Assembly (NCBI GenBank): GCA_036006425.1
Contig: DASYPQ010000023.1
Location: 192,685 to 256,684, forward strand
Direction: 5' to 3'
From: DASYPQ01 sp036006425
Lineage (GTDB): Bacteria > Planctomycetota > UBA1135 > GCA-002686595
DNA length: 64,000 nt
Part shown: positions 33,443 to 44,511 of the stretch, piece by piece
How positions within the stretch are numbered: position 1 is the first letter of the stretch
Layout of the letters: every line of letters starts with the position of its first letter
Translations under genes and position numbers: made by a program
The notes under the pieces: generated by a model
Database searches by the model: none
What the model saw: the letters and a program-made list of their open reading frames with translations, nothing else
Told to the model about the DNA's origin: nothing

Positions 33443-35113
33443 ATGTGGCTCCTCCTCTTCGCCTGGCTCGGTGCCGCCGTGCCGCCCGTTCCCCGCCAGG
33501 ATCCCGGCGCCACCGCGGTCCGCACGCTCGAGCCCGAGTTCAACGCGCTGCTCTTGAAGTACGGCGCGGCGGTGCGCGAGTACGACGATCTGCGCGTGCG
33601 CCGCGCGAGGGAGCAGAGCACGGACAAGGGGCCGCCGCATCCGGCGCGGCAGTTCTTCGCCGAGTTCATGGCGCTCGCGGGCAAGGACAGCGGCGGCGCG
33701 CAGGGCTGGGTGATCGAGAACCTCGCCGACGCGCTCGACGATCCGGCCGAGCGCGCGCGCGTCGCGAAGGAGACCTTCCCGAAGCTCGTCGCGAAGCACG
33801 CCGACGAGGACTCCGCGCTCCACGCGATCGACGGCATCAAGCGGATCGCGGCGGACCTCGGAGAGGCGACCGTGATGGACATGGCGCGCGCGCTGGAGCA
33901 GCAGAGCCACACGCCCGGCGTGAAGGGAGCCGCGATGCTGCTCGAGGCCTGGAGCCGGAGCCAGGGCGGTGCCGCGACCGATCCGGAGCGCTGGAAGGAC
34001 ACGATGGAGATCTACCGCAGCGTGCTGTACACGCTGCCGAACACGCGCGCCGGCAAGGAAGCCGCGGGCTACCTGATCGGTCCGCTCGAGACGCGCTTCT
34101 ACGAAGCCGAGCGCAAGTGGGTCGACGCGGTCATCGCGCTCCAGGCCGCGGGCAAGCCCGCCGAGGAATGGCCGCGCCAGCCGATCCACGATTTCGCGCC
34201 GGAATACCAGCCGATCGCGCTGGCGGCCCACCACACCGCCGCCCAGTGGGTGAACAAGTTCCATCCGGCGTACGTGCAAGCCGAGGCGCAGGGGCTGCCG
34301 TTCGCCTATCAGTGGCTCGCGATCACGCTCGGCGAGTACTACGCCGACGGCAACGGGCCCTGGAACGTGCTGCGCATGGATCTCCTCGCGGCGCTGTACC
34401 GCCAGTACCCGAACGATCGGTGGGTGCTCTCGTCGTTGCGCAAGCTGCTGACGTTCATCGAGGCCGTTCCCGTCGAGCCGATCGCCCCGGCACTGCAGAC
34501 TCTCCTCGACAAGAACACGGATCCGCGCGCGCGCCCGCTCGTGATGTTCGCGCTCGCGCAGTGCGCGAAGTCCCACGGCGACCAGCGCGGGTACGAGCAG
34601 GCGATCGCGCTGTTCACGCGCATCCGCGACGAATTCCCGCAGGGCGAGCTGCGCGAGGCCGCCGAGTCGGGTCGCGCGGATCTCGCGCGCTGCATGCCGG
34701 GCCAGCCCGCGCCGTCCAAGCCCGCGCCGGACACGGACGGCCGGTCGTTCAGCGTCGCGGACTACAAGGGCCGCGTCGTCATGCTCGAGTTCTGGACGTT
34801 CGACGTGCCGGCGTGCCTCGAAGCCGTCCCGTCCCGTGCTGCGCTGGCCGACGAGCTCGCGAAGAAGCCGTTCAGCCTCGTCGGCGTGAACCTCGACCGG
34901 TTGAAGCCGCAGCCCTTCCTCGCCCGCGCCGGAGCCGCCGGCATCCGCTGGCGGACCGCCCTCGCCCAGTTCCAGCACCCCGTGACGGAAGGCTGGGAGC
35001 TGCGCCGCTACCCGACGACGATCCTGATCGACAAGAAGGGGATCATCCGCGCGCGCGATCTGCCCTGGAACGAGATGGTCGCGCTCGCGAAGCAGCTCGT
35101 TGACGAGTCCTAG
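33443..35113 (+). CDS. Exported helical-repeat protein with degenerate C-terminal thioredoxin fold
   Basis: The product is 556 residues with a short signal peptide (MWLLLFAWLGAAVPPVP). Residues 20-420 are mostly helical and TPR-like (RARPLVMFALAQCAKSHGDQRGYEQA). From about 425 there is a thioredoxin-like domain: GRVVMLEFWTFDVPAC, then FSLVGVNLDRLK, then RRYPTTILIDKKGIIRARD with the cis-Pro. The active site reads Val455-Pro-Ala-Cys458, so the position holding Sec or Cys in the upstream gene is Val here and only the resolving Cys remains. Disulfide exchange is therefore doubtful; a binding role is possible. It is probably co-transcribed with the candidate selenoprotein. Confidence 0.75.
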   Translation: MWLLLFAWLGAAVPPVPRQDPGATAVRTLEPEFNALLLKYGAAVREYDDLRVRRAREQSTDKGPPHPARQFFAEFMALAGKDSGGAQGWVIENLADALDDPAERARVAKETFPKLVAKHADEDSALHAIDGIKRIAADLGEATVMDMARALEQQSHTPGVKGAAMLLEAWSRSQGGAATDPERWKDTMEIYRSVLYTLPNTRAGKEAAGYLIGPLETRFYEAERKWVDAVIALQAAGKPAEEWPRQPIHDFAPEYQPIALAAHHTAAQWVNKFHPAYVQAEAQGLPFAYQWLAITLGEYYADGNGPWNVLRMDLLAALYRQYPNDRWVLSSLRKLLTFIEAVPVEPIAPALQTLLDKNTDPRARPLVMFALAQCAKSHGDQRGYEQAIALFTRIRDEFPQGELREAAESGRADLARCMPGQPAPSKPAPDTDGRSFSVADYKGRVVMLEFWTFDVPACLEAVPSRAALADELAKKPFSLVGVNLDRLKPQPFLARAGAAGIRWRTALAQFQHPVTEGWELRRYPTTILIDKKGIIRARDLPWNEMVALAKQLVDES

Positions 35114-35171
35114 TGAGCACGGACCTCGCGTCCCTGCTTGCGCTTCGATAAGCTCCCGCGCTCTTCCGCGC

Positions 35172-36536
35172 ATGGACAAGCGAGCCCAGGGCTTCATGGA
35201 CACGATCGTCTCGCTGTGCAAGCGGCGCGGATTCGTGTTCCAGGCCTCCGAGATCTACGGCGGCATCGGGAACACCTACGACTACGGGCCGCTCGGCGTC
35301 GAGCTGAAGCGCCGCGTCAAGGAGGCGTGGTGGAACCGCATGGTCACCTCGCGCGACGACATCGTCGGTCTCGACTCCGCGATCATCCAGAACCCGAAGG
35401 TGTGGGAGACGTCGGGTCACGTAGGCGGGTTCTCGGATCCGATGGTCGACTGCAAGAAGTGCAAGGGGCGCTTCCGCGCGGACAAGCTGGACGAGGCGTC
35501 GTGCCTCGAGCGGCCGAGCAAGCATCCCGGCGAGTGCGACGGGGAGCTCACCGAAGCGCGCGCGTTCAACCTGATGTTCAAGACCAGCATCGGTCCGGTC
35601 GAGAGCACGGGCTCCGTCGCCTACCTGCGTCCCGAGACGGCGCAGGGCATCTTCCTGAACTTCAAGAACGTGCTCGAGTCGTCGCGCCTCAAGCCGCCGT
35701 TCGGCATCGCGCAGATCGGCAAGTCCTTCCGCAACGAGATCACGCCGGGCAACTTCGTGTTCCGCACGCGCGAATTCGAGCAGGCGGAGATGGAGTTCTT
35801 CGTCCCGCCCGCCGAGAACGACAAGTGGTTCGCGTACTGGCGCAACGAGCGCCGGAGCTGGTACGAGGACTACGGGATCGACGCGGACCGGCTGCGCCTG
35901 CGCGACCACGACAAGACCGAGCTCGCGCACTACTCGACCGGCTGCACCGACGTCGAGTACGAGTACCCGTTCGGCTGGGGCGAGCTCGAGGGCATCGCCT
36001 GCAGGACGGACTTCGATCTGCGCCGCCACTCCGAGGCGTCGGGCGTCGAGCTCAAGTACTTCGATCCGGACACGAAGGAGCGCTACTTCCCGTACGTGAT
36101 CGAGCCCGCCGCGGGCGTCGACCGGACGGCGCTCACGTTCCTGATCGACGCCTACGACGAGGAGACGGTCGAAGGCGAGACGCGCGTCGTGCTGCACTTC
36201 CATCCCGAGATCGCGCCGGTCACGGTCGGCGTGTTCCCGCTGGTGAAGAAGGAAGGGATGCCCGACAAGGCGCACGAGATCGAGCGCGAGCTGCGCCGGG
36301 CACGATTGACGACGTTCTACGACGAGAAGGGCGCGATCGGCCGCCGCTACCGCCGGCAGGACGAGGCCGGCACGCCGTTCTGCGTCACGATCGACGGCGA
36401 CACGCTGCAGCAGGACGTCGTCACGGTGCGCCACCGCGACTCCATGGAGCAGGACCGCGTGAAGGCGAGCGAGCTCGCCGCCTGGATCGGCGATGCGGTG
36501 CGGTCATGGAAGCGCCCGGCGCGGCCGCGCGTCTAG
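35172..36536 (+). CDS. glyQS: Glycyl-tRNA synthetase, single-chain alpha2 type
   Basis: The product is 454 residues. This is the eukaryote/archaea-like homodimeric form rather than the bacterial alpha2beta2 GlyQ/GlyS. Class II blocks are present: SEIYGGIGNTYDYGPLG near the N-terminus, RPETAQGIFLNFKNVL, motif 2 in GKSFRNEITPGNFVFRTREF, and motif 3 with GVDRTALTFL. The anticodon-binding domain follows (APVTVGVFPLVKKEGM). CKKCKGRFRADK near 95-105 is part of the zinc-like insertion. It charges tRNA-Gly in the cytoplasm. The TMTC-like gene starts inside its last 31 nt. Confidence 0.96.
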   Translation: MDKRAQGFMDTIVSLCKRRGFVFQASEIYGGIGNTYDYGPLGVELKRRVKEAWWNRMVTSRDDIVGLDSAIIQNPKVWETSGHVGGFSDPMVDCKKCKGRFRADKLDEASCLERPSKHPGECDGELTEARAFNLMFKTSIGPVESTGSVAYLRPETAQGIFLNFKNVLESSRLKPPFGIAQIGKSFRNEITPGNFVFRTREFEQAEMEFFVPPAENDKWFAYWRNERRSWYEDYGIDADRLRLRDHDKTELAHYSTGCTDVEYEYPFGWGELEGIACRTDFDLRRHSEASGVELKYFDPDTKERYFPYVIEPAAGVDRTALTFLIDAYDEETVEGETRVVLHFHPEIAPVTVGVFPLVKKEGMPDKAHEIERELRRARLTTFYDEKGAIGRRYRRQDEAGTPFCVTIDGDTLQQDVVTVRHRDSMEQDRVKASELAAWIGDAVRSWKRPARPRV

Positions 36537-38299
36537 ATCCGCTCCGGCCGGGCGAGGCGTCGCGCGCCGCTCGGCTGTTCGCCTGGGGGGCGCTCGCGAC
36601 GATCCTCCTCGTCGTCTACGGCCGCGTGCTCGGGTACCCGTTCCTGCGCTGGGACGACACGACCGCGGTCACGGACAATCCGTTCCTCTCGCCGCCGAGC
36701 TGGACGAATCTCGGACGCGTCTGGAGCGCGCCTTGGGCCGGTTTGTACGTCCCGGCGAGCTTCACCGTGCTCTGGATCGAGGCGCGCATCTCGGCGCTCC
36801 TCGGCGGCGGCCCCGATCCACGCGTGTTCCACCTCGGCGTGTTCCTGCTGCACTGCGCGTGCGCGGGAGTCGTCCTGCATCTGCTCCTGCGCCTCGTCGG
36901 GGACCTGCGCGCGGCGTTCCTCGGCGCGCTGCTGTTCGCGATCCATCCGCTCCAGACCGAATCGGTCGCCTGGATCACCGAGACGCGCGGCGTGCTCGCG
37001 ACGCTCTTCGGCCTCCTCGCGCTCGCGGTCCACGTCGGCGGGAGCCCGACGATGCGCCGCGACGTCGCTGCGACGGCGCTCTTCCTGCTCGCGCTGCTCT
37101 CGAAACCGTCCGCGGTGGCCGTGCCCGTCGTCGCGCTGCTCGTCGACCGGTTCGTGCTCGACCGTCCGCTCCGGCGGATCCTGCCGCTGCTCGCGGTCTG
37201 GTGCGCGATGGTCCTCGCGGTCCTCCTCGTCACGAAGTCGCAGCAGAGCGGTCCGACGATCCGCTTCGAGGCGCCGCTCGTCGCGCGCCCGCTCGTCGCG
37301 GGCGACGCGCTCGCCTTCTATCTCGAGAAGCTCGCCTGGCCTTTCGGCCTCGTCGCGGACTACGGACGCAAGCCCGCGTGGCTCATGCAGCAGCCGATCT
37401 TCCGCTTCCACTGGCTCGTGCCGGTCTGCCTCGCGGCCGCGCTCGCGTGTCTTCCGCAACGGCGCACGTGGCTCGTCGCCTACGCGCTGTTCGTCGCGGG
37501 CGTCCTGCCCGTGCTCGGGCTCGTCTCGTTCAACTTCCAGGACATCTCGACGGTGGGGGACCGCTACGTCCACCTCGCGATGCTCGGTCCGGCGCTCGCG
37601 CTCGCGGCGGGGATCGCGCGGTGCCGGGGCCCGGCCGCTCTCGCGCTCGCGGCGACGGCTCTCGTCGCGCTCGCCGGGATTTCCTGGCGGCAGGCGGGAT
37701 TCTGGCGGGACACCGACGTGTTGTTCCGGCGGACGTTCGAGGTCAACGACCGGAGCTACATCGCCTGCGTCCACATCGGCGTCGGCTGCGCGAACGCGGG
37801 GCGGCCGGACGAAGCGGCGACCTGGTACGAGCGCGCGCTCGCGCTCGAGCCGGGCTACCCCGTAGCCGCGGGCAACCTCGGGAAGATCCGGCTCGACCGA
37901 GGCGACCTCGACGGCGCGATCGAGCTCTTCCGCGAGACGGTGCGCGGGAGCCCCGACTATCCGTACGCGCGCCAGGATCTCGCGATCGCGCTCGTGCAGC
38001 GCGGCATGAGGGCGACGGGCGACGCGCGCAAGCGGGACTGGCAGGAGGCGGAGACGGTGCTGCGCGAGACCGTCCGCATGCAGCCGGGGTTCCACGGCGG
38101 GCACCTGACGCTCGGCCAGCTGCTCTTCGTCACCGGCAGGATCGAGGAGGCGCGCAGCGAGTTCGCGCAGGCGCTCGACATCCTCGGCACGTCCGCCGAC
38201 GCGCACCAGGGCCTCGCGCTCTGCTACGAGAAGCTCGGGGACCGCGCGCGCGCCGCCGAGCACGCGCAGGCCGCCGCGCGCCTCCGCGGCGGTGGCTGA
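36506..38299 (+). CDS. TMTC-like polytopic membrane protein with TPR domain, first of two
   Basis: The product is 597 residues. About ten to eleven hydrophobic helices cover 20-400. Blocks typical of the TMTC/PMT-like group are FLRWDDTTAVTDNPFL near the start, AIHPLQTESVAWITETRGVLATLF near 150-175, and later VGDRYVHLAMLGP. TPR repeats follow from about 430 (PDEAATWYERALALEPGYP, GDLDGAIELFRETV). The family includes eukaryotic O-mannosyltransferases, and bacterial members are presumed lipid-linked-sugar glycosyltransferases. The Asp-Asp pair in WDDT fits a GT-C catalytic loop. The start lies inside glyQS, and the stop overlaps the next ATG by one base. Confidence 0.8.
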   Translation: MEAPGAAARLDPLRPGEASRAARLFAWGALATILLVVYGRVLGYPFLRWDDTTAVTDNPFLSPPSWTNLGRVWSAPWAGLYVPASFTVLWIEARISALLGGGPDPRVFHLGVFLLHCACAGVVLHLLLRLVGDLRAAFLGALLFAIHPLQTESVAWITETRGVLATLFGLLALAVHVGGSPTMRRDVAATALFLLALLSKPSAVAVPVVALLVDRFVLDRPLRRILPLLAVWCAMVLAVLLVTKSQQSGPTIRFEAPLVARPLVAGDALAFYLEKLAWPFGLVADYGRKPAWLMQQPIFRFHWLVPVCLAAALACLPQRRTWLVAYALFVAGVLPVLGLVSFNFQDISTVGDRYVHLAMLGPALALAAGIARCRGPAALALAATALVALAGISWRQAGFWRDTDVLFRRTFEVNDRSYIACVHIGVGCANAGRPDEAATWYERALALEPGYPVAAGNLGKIRLDRGDLDGAIELFRETVRGSPDYPYARQDLAIALVQRGMRATGDARKRDWQEAETVLRETVRMQPGFHGGHLTLGQLLFVTGRIEEARSEFAQALDILGTSADAHQGLALCYEKLGDRARAAEHAQAAARLRGGG

Positions 38300-40034
38300 T
38301 GGCGCGCAAGCTCCTCCCCGCGTGCCTCGTCGCGGCGGTGTTCGCGGCGTTCTTCCCAGCGCTCTCGGCCGGATTCGTCCTCTGGGACGACGACAAGAAC
38401 TTCGTCGAGAACGCGGGCTGGCGCGGCCTGTCGCTCGAGCACCTCCGCTGGATGGCGACGACGTTCCACGGCGGCCCGTACCAGCCTCTCTCGTGGTTCA
38501 GTCTCGCGCTCGAGCACGCGGCGTGGGGGATGCGGCCCGCGGCGTTCCACGCGACGAACGTCGCCCTGCACGCGGCCGGGACGGTCGCGTTCTTCTTCCT
38601 CGCGCGGAAGGTCTTCGCGATCGCCGCACCCGCGATCGCCGGGTCCTCGCGCGAGCGCGCGGCCTTCGCCGCGGCGCTGTTCTTCGGCGTGCATCCCCTG
38701 CGCGTCGAATCGGTCGCGTGGATCACGGAGCGACGCGACGTGCTCTCGGGAATGTTCTACGTGCTCGCTCTCCTCGCGTACGTGCACGCGGCGACCGAGG
38801 AGCCCGGGCGGCGGCGCCGCGTGCTGCTCGGCGCGTCGCTCGCCGCGTTCGTGCTCGGCCTCCTCGCGAAGGCGTCGGGGATGACGCTCCCCCTCGCGCT
38901 CGTCGTGTTCGACGTCTGGATCCTGCGCCGGCCGCTGCGCGATGCGCTCGCCGGGAAGATTCCGTTCTTGATCCCCGCGGCGGCGTTCGGCGTCGTCGCG
39001 TACTTCGGGCAGGCGTCGCTGGCGCGCGAGCTGCGCACGGTCGGGGAGCACGGCGTCCTGCAGCGCGTCGCGCAGGCCGCGTTCGCCGCGACGTTCTACG
39101 CCGGGAGGACGCTCCTCCCGATCCGGCTCTCGCCGATCTACGAGCTGCCGACTCCGCTCGATCCCTTCGAGCCGCGCTTCGTCGTCGCGACGATCCTCGC
39201 CGCCTGCGCGACCGCGCTCGCCTTCTCGCTGCGACGGCAGCACCCCGCCGGCTGGACGGCCTGGGCCGCGTTCCTCCTGATCGTCGCCCCCGTGAGCGGC
39301 GTCGTGCAAGCCGGCCCGCAGCTCGTCGCCGATCGCTACACGTACCTCGCGTGCATGCCGTTCGCGCTGCTCGTCGCGGGCGCGCTCTTCGTCCTCGCCC
39401 CGCGCGCGGCGCCGGTGCTCGCGCTCGTCGCCGCGGCGGCGCTCGCGGCGCGCACGTTCCGCCAGGCGGCGCTCTGGCAGGACACGGAGACGCTCTTCAC
39501 GCACGCCCTCGCCGTCGACCCGCGGAGCGCGATCGCGCACGACGTCGTCGGCCGGGCGCTGGCGATGCGCGGCCGGCGCGACGAGGCGGCGGAGCACTAC
39601 CGGCGCGCGATCGAGCTCCACCCGGATCGCCCGATCCCGCACAACAACCTCGGACTGCTGCTCCTGCAGGAGGGCAGGACCGACGAAGCGATCGCGGAGT
39701 TCCGCGAGTCGCTGCGCGCGCAGGACGACTACGCGCGCGGCCGCACGAACCTCGGCGCGGCGCTCCTGCGCCGAGGCGACGCCGCCGACGCGGAGTCCGT
39801 GCTCCGCGAGGCGCTGCGGCGCGATCCGCGCGACGCGGGCGCGCGCACGAATCTCGCGCAGGCGCTGCTCGCGCAGGGCCGCGTCGACGCGGCGGTCGGG
39901 GAGCTCGAGGCGGTGCTCGCGGAGAATCCGCGCCTCGCGGAAGCGCACGAGGGACTCGCGCAGGCGTACGCGCGCCTCGGTCGCGCCGACCTGGCGGCCG
40001 AGCACCGGCGCGCGGCGCAGGCGCTGCGCCGCGC

Positions 40035-40041
<7 letters not shown>
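38299..40041 (+). CDS. TMTC-like polytopic membrane protein with TPR domain, second of two
   Basis: The product is 580 residues and paralogous to the preceding gene. It begins with a membrane helix and then FVLWDDDKNFVEN, placed like the GT-C first-loop acidic motif. GVHPLRVESVAWITERRDVLSGMFY follows near 130-155, and VADRYTYLACMPF after the later helices. TPR repeats run from about 400 (GRRDEAAEHYRRAIELHPD, GRTDEAIAEFRESL, GRVDAAVGELEAVL). It starts at the base where the upstream gene stops (TGATG), so synthesis is coupled and the two may form a heteromer. Its 3' end overlaps the convergent ggt gene by 7 nt. The likely role is glycosylation of exported protein or polymer, which is inference. 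Confidence 0.8.
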
Positions 40042-41717
<1,676 letters not shown>

Positions 41718-41836
41718 GTGCGGATCCTCCGGGGCGCGGAGGAGTGTGGCACAGAGCGCTGCGGGCCGCCAAAGAAGGCGTCGGCCGGGGCTCTCGAGAC
41801 CCCGGCCGAGCTGGAATACCGATCGGGGATCGGGTG

Positions 41837-44242
41837 CTACTGCGTGATCGTCGTGACGACGAGCGCGTTCGGCTCGAGACCGCTCGCGGCGGGAGTGCGG
41901 ATGTTCAGCGCGCCGGTCACCGGGTCGACCTGGAACACCGAGATCGTGTTCGAGCCGCTGTTCGTCGAGTAGAGGAACCGACCCGAGCCGTCGATCGCGA
42001 GATCCGTCGGATGGAGGCCGTCGCTGTACTGCACGGCCGGGACGAGGAGCTTTCCCGTGGCCGGATCGACCGCGAACGCGGAGACGTGTCCGGTCCCGGC
42101 GGGCTCGAGGTACGACACGTAGCCGAACCGCCCGTCGGGCGAGATCGTGACCGCCGAGGGGCTGACGCCGCTGTTGCCGGCGCCTCCGGGGATCACGGTC
42201 GGCTCGCCTGTCGCCGGATCGGTCGAGAACGAGACGACGGCGTTCGCGCTCGAGAGCACGGAGTACAGCACGCGCCTGCGCGGGTGGAAGCCGAGCGCGA
42301 CGACTCCCGCCGCCGAAGCCGGCGGATTCGGGGAGAGCGTCAGCGCTCCGTTCGACGGATCGACGCGCAAGGTCGAGATCCGCGCGGTTCCCGCGCCGCC
42401 GGGATTGCTCGCGACGTAGATGACCTCTCCGGTCGGATCCGGGGTGACCCAGAGCGCGCGGTCGGTGACCTGGTGCGTGTCCGCCGGCGAGAGGGAGCCG
42501 TCGTTCTGGGAGATCACGTACGTCGTCACCCACCCGTCGTTCGCGACGACGACGTCGCGCGTCGTGAGGTACAGGAAGCGGCCGGAAGGATCGACGATCG
42601 CATGCGTGGGGGCGCCGGTGACCGGCGTCGGCAGGCCGACCGACGCGAGGGCGCCGGTCGCGGCGTCGATCGTGAAGGCGTCGATCGTCTGGCCGGTCTG
42701 GTTCGCGACGTAGACGAAGCGGTGTCGCGGGTCGGTCGCGACCGTCACCGGCCGCGTCTGGGTCAGCGGAGGATTCGGGAGCTCCGTGAGCGCGCCGTTC
42801 GTCGTGTTGATCGTGTACGCGGGCACTTCGTTCGAGCTCGCGGCGGCGACGTGGACGAAGCGCGGCACGACCGCGAGCTTGTTCGTGCCCTTCGCGAAGC
42901 CGACGCCGCTCGGCGCCGCGCGGGTCGCGGCACCGCCGTCGCTCGGGGACAGCGTCCCGGTCGCGTCGTCGATCGCGTACTGCGTCAGCGTCTGGGTGCC
43001 GGAGCACGCGACATAGACGAAACGGCCGCCTGCGTCCGACGCCACGGCCGTCGGATTCGTGCCGGTTCCCACGGTCCCGACGACCGTGAGGTCGCCGGTG
43101 GCCGGATCCGCGACGAACGTGGAGACGGTGCTGTCGGTCTGGTTCGTGACGTAGACGAAGCGCCCGGTCGGCTCGATGGTGAGTGCCGTCGGCCGGCTGC
43201 CCGCGTGACGCGCGGTGAGCACGGTCAGCGCGCCGCTGACGCCGTCGTACCTCACGGGGATCACGAGATTGAACCGTTCGCCGGTCGTGAACACGGCGGT
43301 GCCGTTCGGAGCGACGACGACGGCGGTGGGCTGCGAGCCGTTCAGCGTCGCCGCCGGCGACGGGGCCGTGACCGAACCCGTCGGCGCGTCGATCAGGTAC
43401 GACTGCAAGGCGCTGCCTTGTCCCGTGGTCGGGTTGCCGTGCAGCGTCACGAAGAGGAACCTGCCCAGCGGATCGACGACGCACGACGAAGGTTGGACGC
43501 CGGTCGAGATCGACTGGACGACGCTCAAGGCGCCCGTTCCCGGGTCGATCGAGAAGACCTGCAGCTGGTCCGCGTTCTGGCTGCAGACGTAGAGGTATGT
43601 GCCGTTCGGATCGATGGCGATCCCGTGAGGTCCGGCACCGAGCGCGACCGGCGTGCCCGGAGTGAGCCAGCCATCGGCGGCGTTCACCGAGTACACCGAG
43701 AGATTCGACGTGCCCATGTTCGGCACGTAGACGAAGTTTCCGCTCGGGTGGACGGCGATCCGCTCCGGTCCGACTTGCGACGGCGGCGCGTGGATGTATC
43801 CGACGTGGTTCAGGTCTCCGGTCGCGGCGTCATCGCGCAGGAGCGAGATCGTGGAGTCGGTCTGGTTCGCGACGTAGGCGAATCGCGGCGCGAGGCTGAC
43901 TCCGAGCGTGACGGTCGTCGTCGTGAATCCCGCCCCGTTCGTCGCGCGCAGCACGTACGCGGTCTGCGCCGCGGCTTGCGTCGGCGTCCCGCCGATCGCG
44001 CCGGTGTGCAGGTCGAGCGTCACGCCCGCGGGCAGCGACGGGAGAACGGAGAAAGTCGAAGGGCTGCCCGCAAAGGTCGGGACATTGGGTGTCGCAGCGA
44101 CGTCGACGATCAGCGCTTCCGTTGCGTGCGGATAAACGAGATTGCTCGGCGCCGTTCCGGAGGATCCGCCGCCGCCGCCGCCGCTACAGCCGGCCAGAGC
44201 GAGGAGCGCGAGAGTTCCGAATCGCCGATTGAATTGATTCAT
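41837..44242 (-). CDS. Lactonase-like beta-propeller repeat lipoprotein
   Basis: The product is 801 residues. The lipoprotein signal ends at Cys19 (LALLALAGC) followed by a glycine-rich linker. Residues 45-115 form a putative Ig-like cadherin-type domain (LPSLPAGVTLDLHTGAIGGTP). From about 118 there are many repeats of about 45-50 residues with PRFAYVANQTDSTIS, DPATGDL, HPSGNFVYV and PxGRFLYxT phrases. They match the YncE/6-phosphogluconolactonase propeller family and number enough for two propellers. Catalytic evidence is lacking, so surface binding is likelier than sugar-lactone hydrolysis. It is a monocistron with a clear AGGA site. Confidence 0.8.
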   Translation of the reverse strand: MNQFNRRFGTLALLALAGCSGGGGGGSSGTAPSNLVYPHATEALIVDVAATPNVPTFAGSPSTFSVLPSLPAGVTLDLHTGAIGGTPTQAAAQTAYVLRATNGAGFTTTTVTLGVSLAPRFAYVANQTDSTISLLRDDAATGDLNHVGYIHAPPSQVGPERIAVHPSGNFVYVPNMGTSNLSVYSVNAADGWLTPGTPVALGAGPHGIAIDPNGTYLYVCSQNADQLQVFSIDPGTGALSVVQSISTGVQPSSCVVDPLGRFLFVTLHGNPTTGQGSALQSYLIDAPTGSVTAPSPAATLNGSQPTAVVVAPNGTAVFTTGERFNLVIPVRYDGVSGALTVLTARHAGSRPTALTIEPTGRFVYVTNQTDSTVSTFVADPATGDLTVVGTVGTGTNPTAVASDAGGRFVYVACSGTQTLTQYAIDDATGTLSPSDGGAATRAAPSGVGFAKGTNKLAVVPRFVHVAAASSNEVPAYTINTTNGALTELPNPPLTQTRPVTVATDPRHRFVYVANQTGQTIDAFTIDAATGALASVGLPTPVTGAPTHAIVDPSGRFLYLTTRDVVVANDGWVTTYVISQNDGSLSPADTHQVTDRALWVTPDPTGEVIYVASNPGGAGTARISTLRVDPSNGALTLSPNPPASAAGVVALGFHPRRRVLYSVLSSANAVVSFSTDPATGEPTVIPGGAGNSGVSPSAVTISPDGRFGYVSYLEPAGTGHVSAFAVDPATGKLLVPAVQYSDGLHPTDLAIDGSGRFLYSTNSGSNTISVFQVDPVTGALNIRTPAASGLEPNALVVTTITQ

Positions 44243-44511
44243 GGTGGTGCTTCCTGAGTGCGGAAGAGTTCCCCCCTGCGGCGACCCTAGCGTGTCGGCC
44301 GTGTGCAGTGATGTCTTCCTGTTCATCGCGCCCATGCGGTGTGGGCCGGGCAGGTACGGGAGCTCGGTCCGGCCCCTGCTCGGGCGCGGCTCCGGGACCG
44401 TTCCGCTGAATCATACCTTGGCGCTCGCAACTCGTCTCGGATGGCCGGAAAGGGCTTCGATCAGCCGCCCTCGCGACGCGGAAATTGATTCCGAGTCGAC
44501 GCCGATACGGA

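Noticed and set aside
44243..44511. The largest gap between genes, examined for a hidden gene or RNA
   Set aside because: Both strands give only short frames without ribosome-binding sites or family patterns, and no convincing structure was seen. It probably holds the promoter of the lactonase-like lipoprotein.
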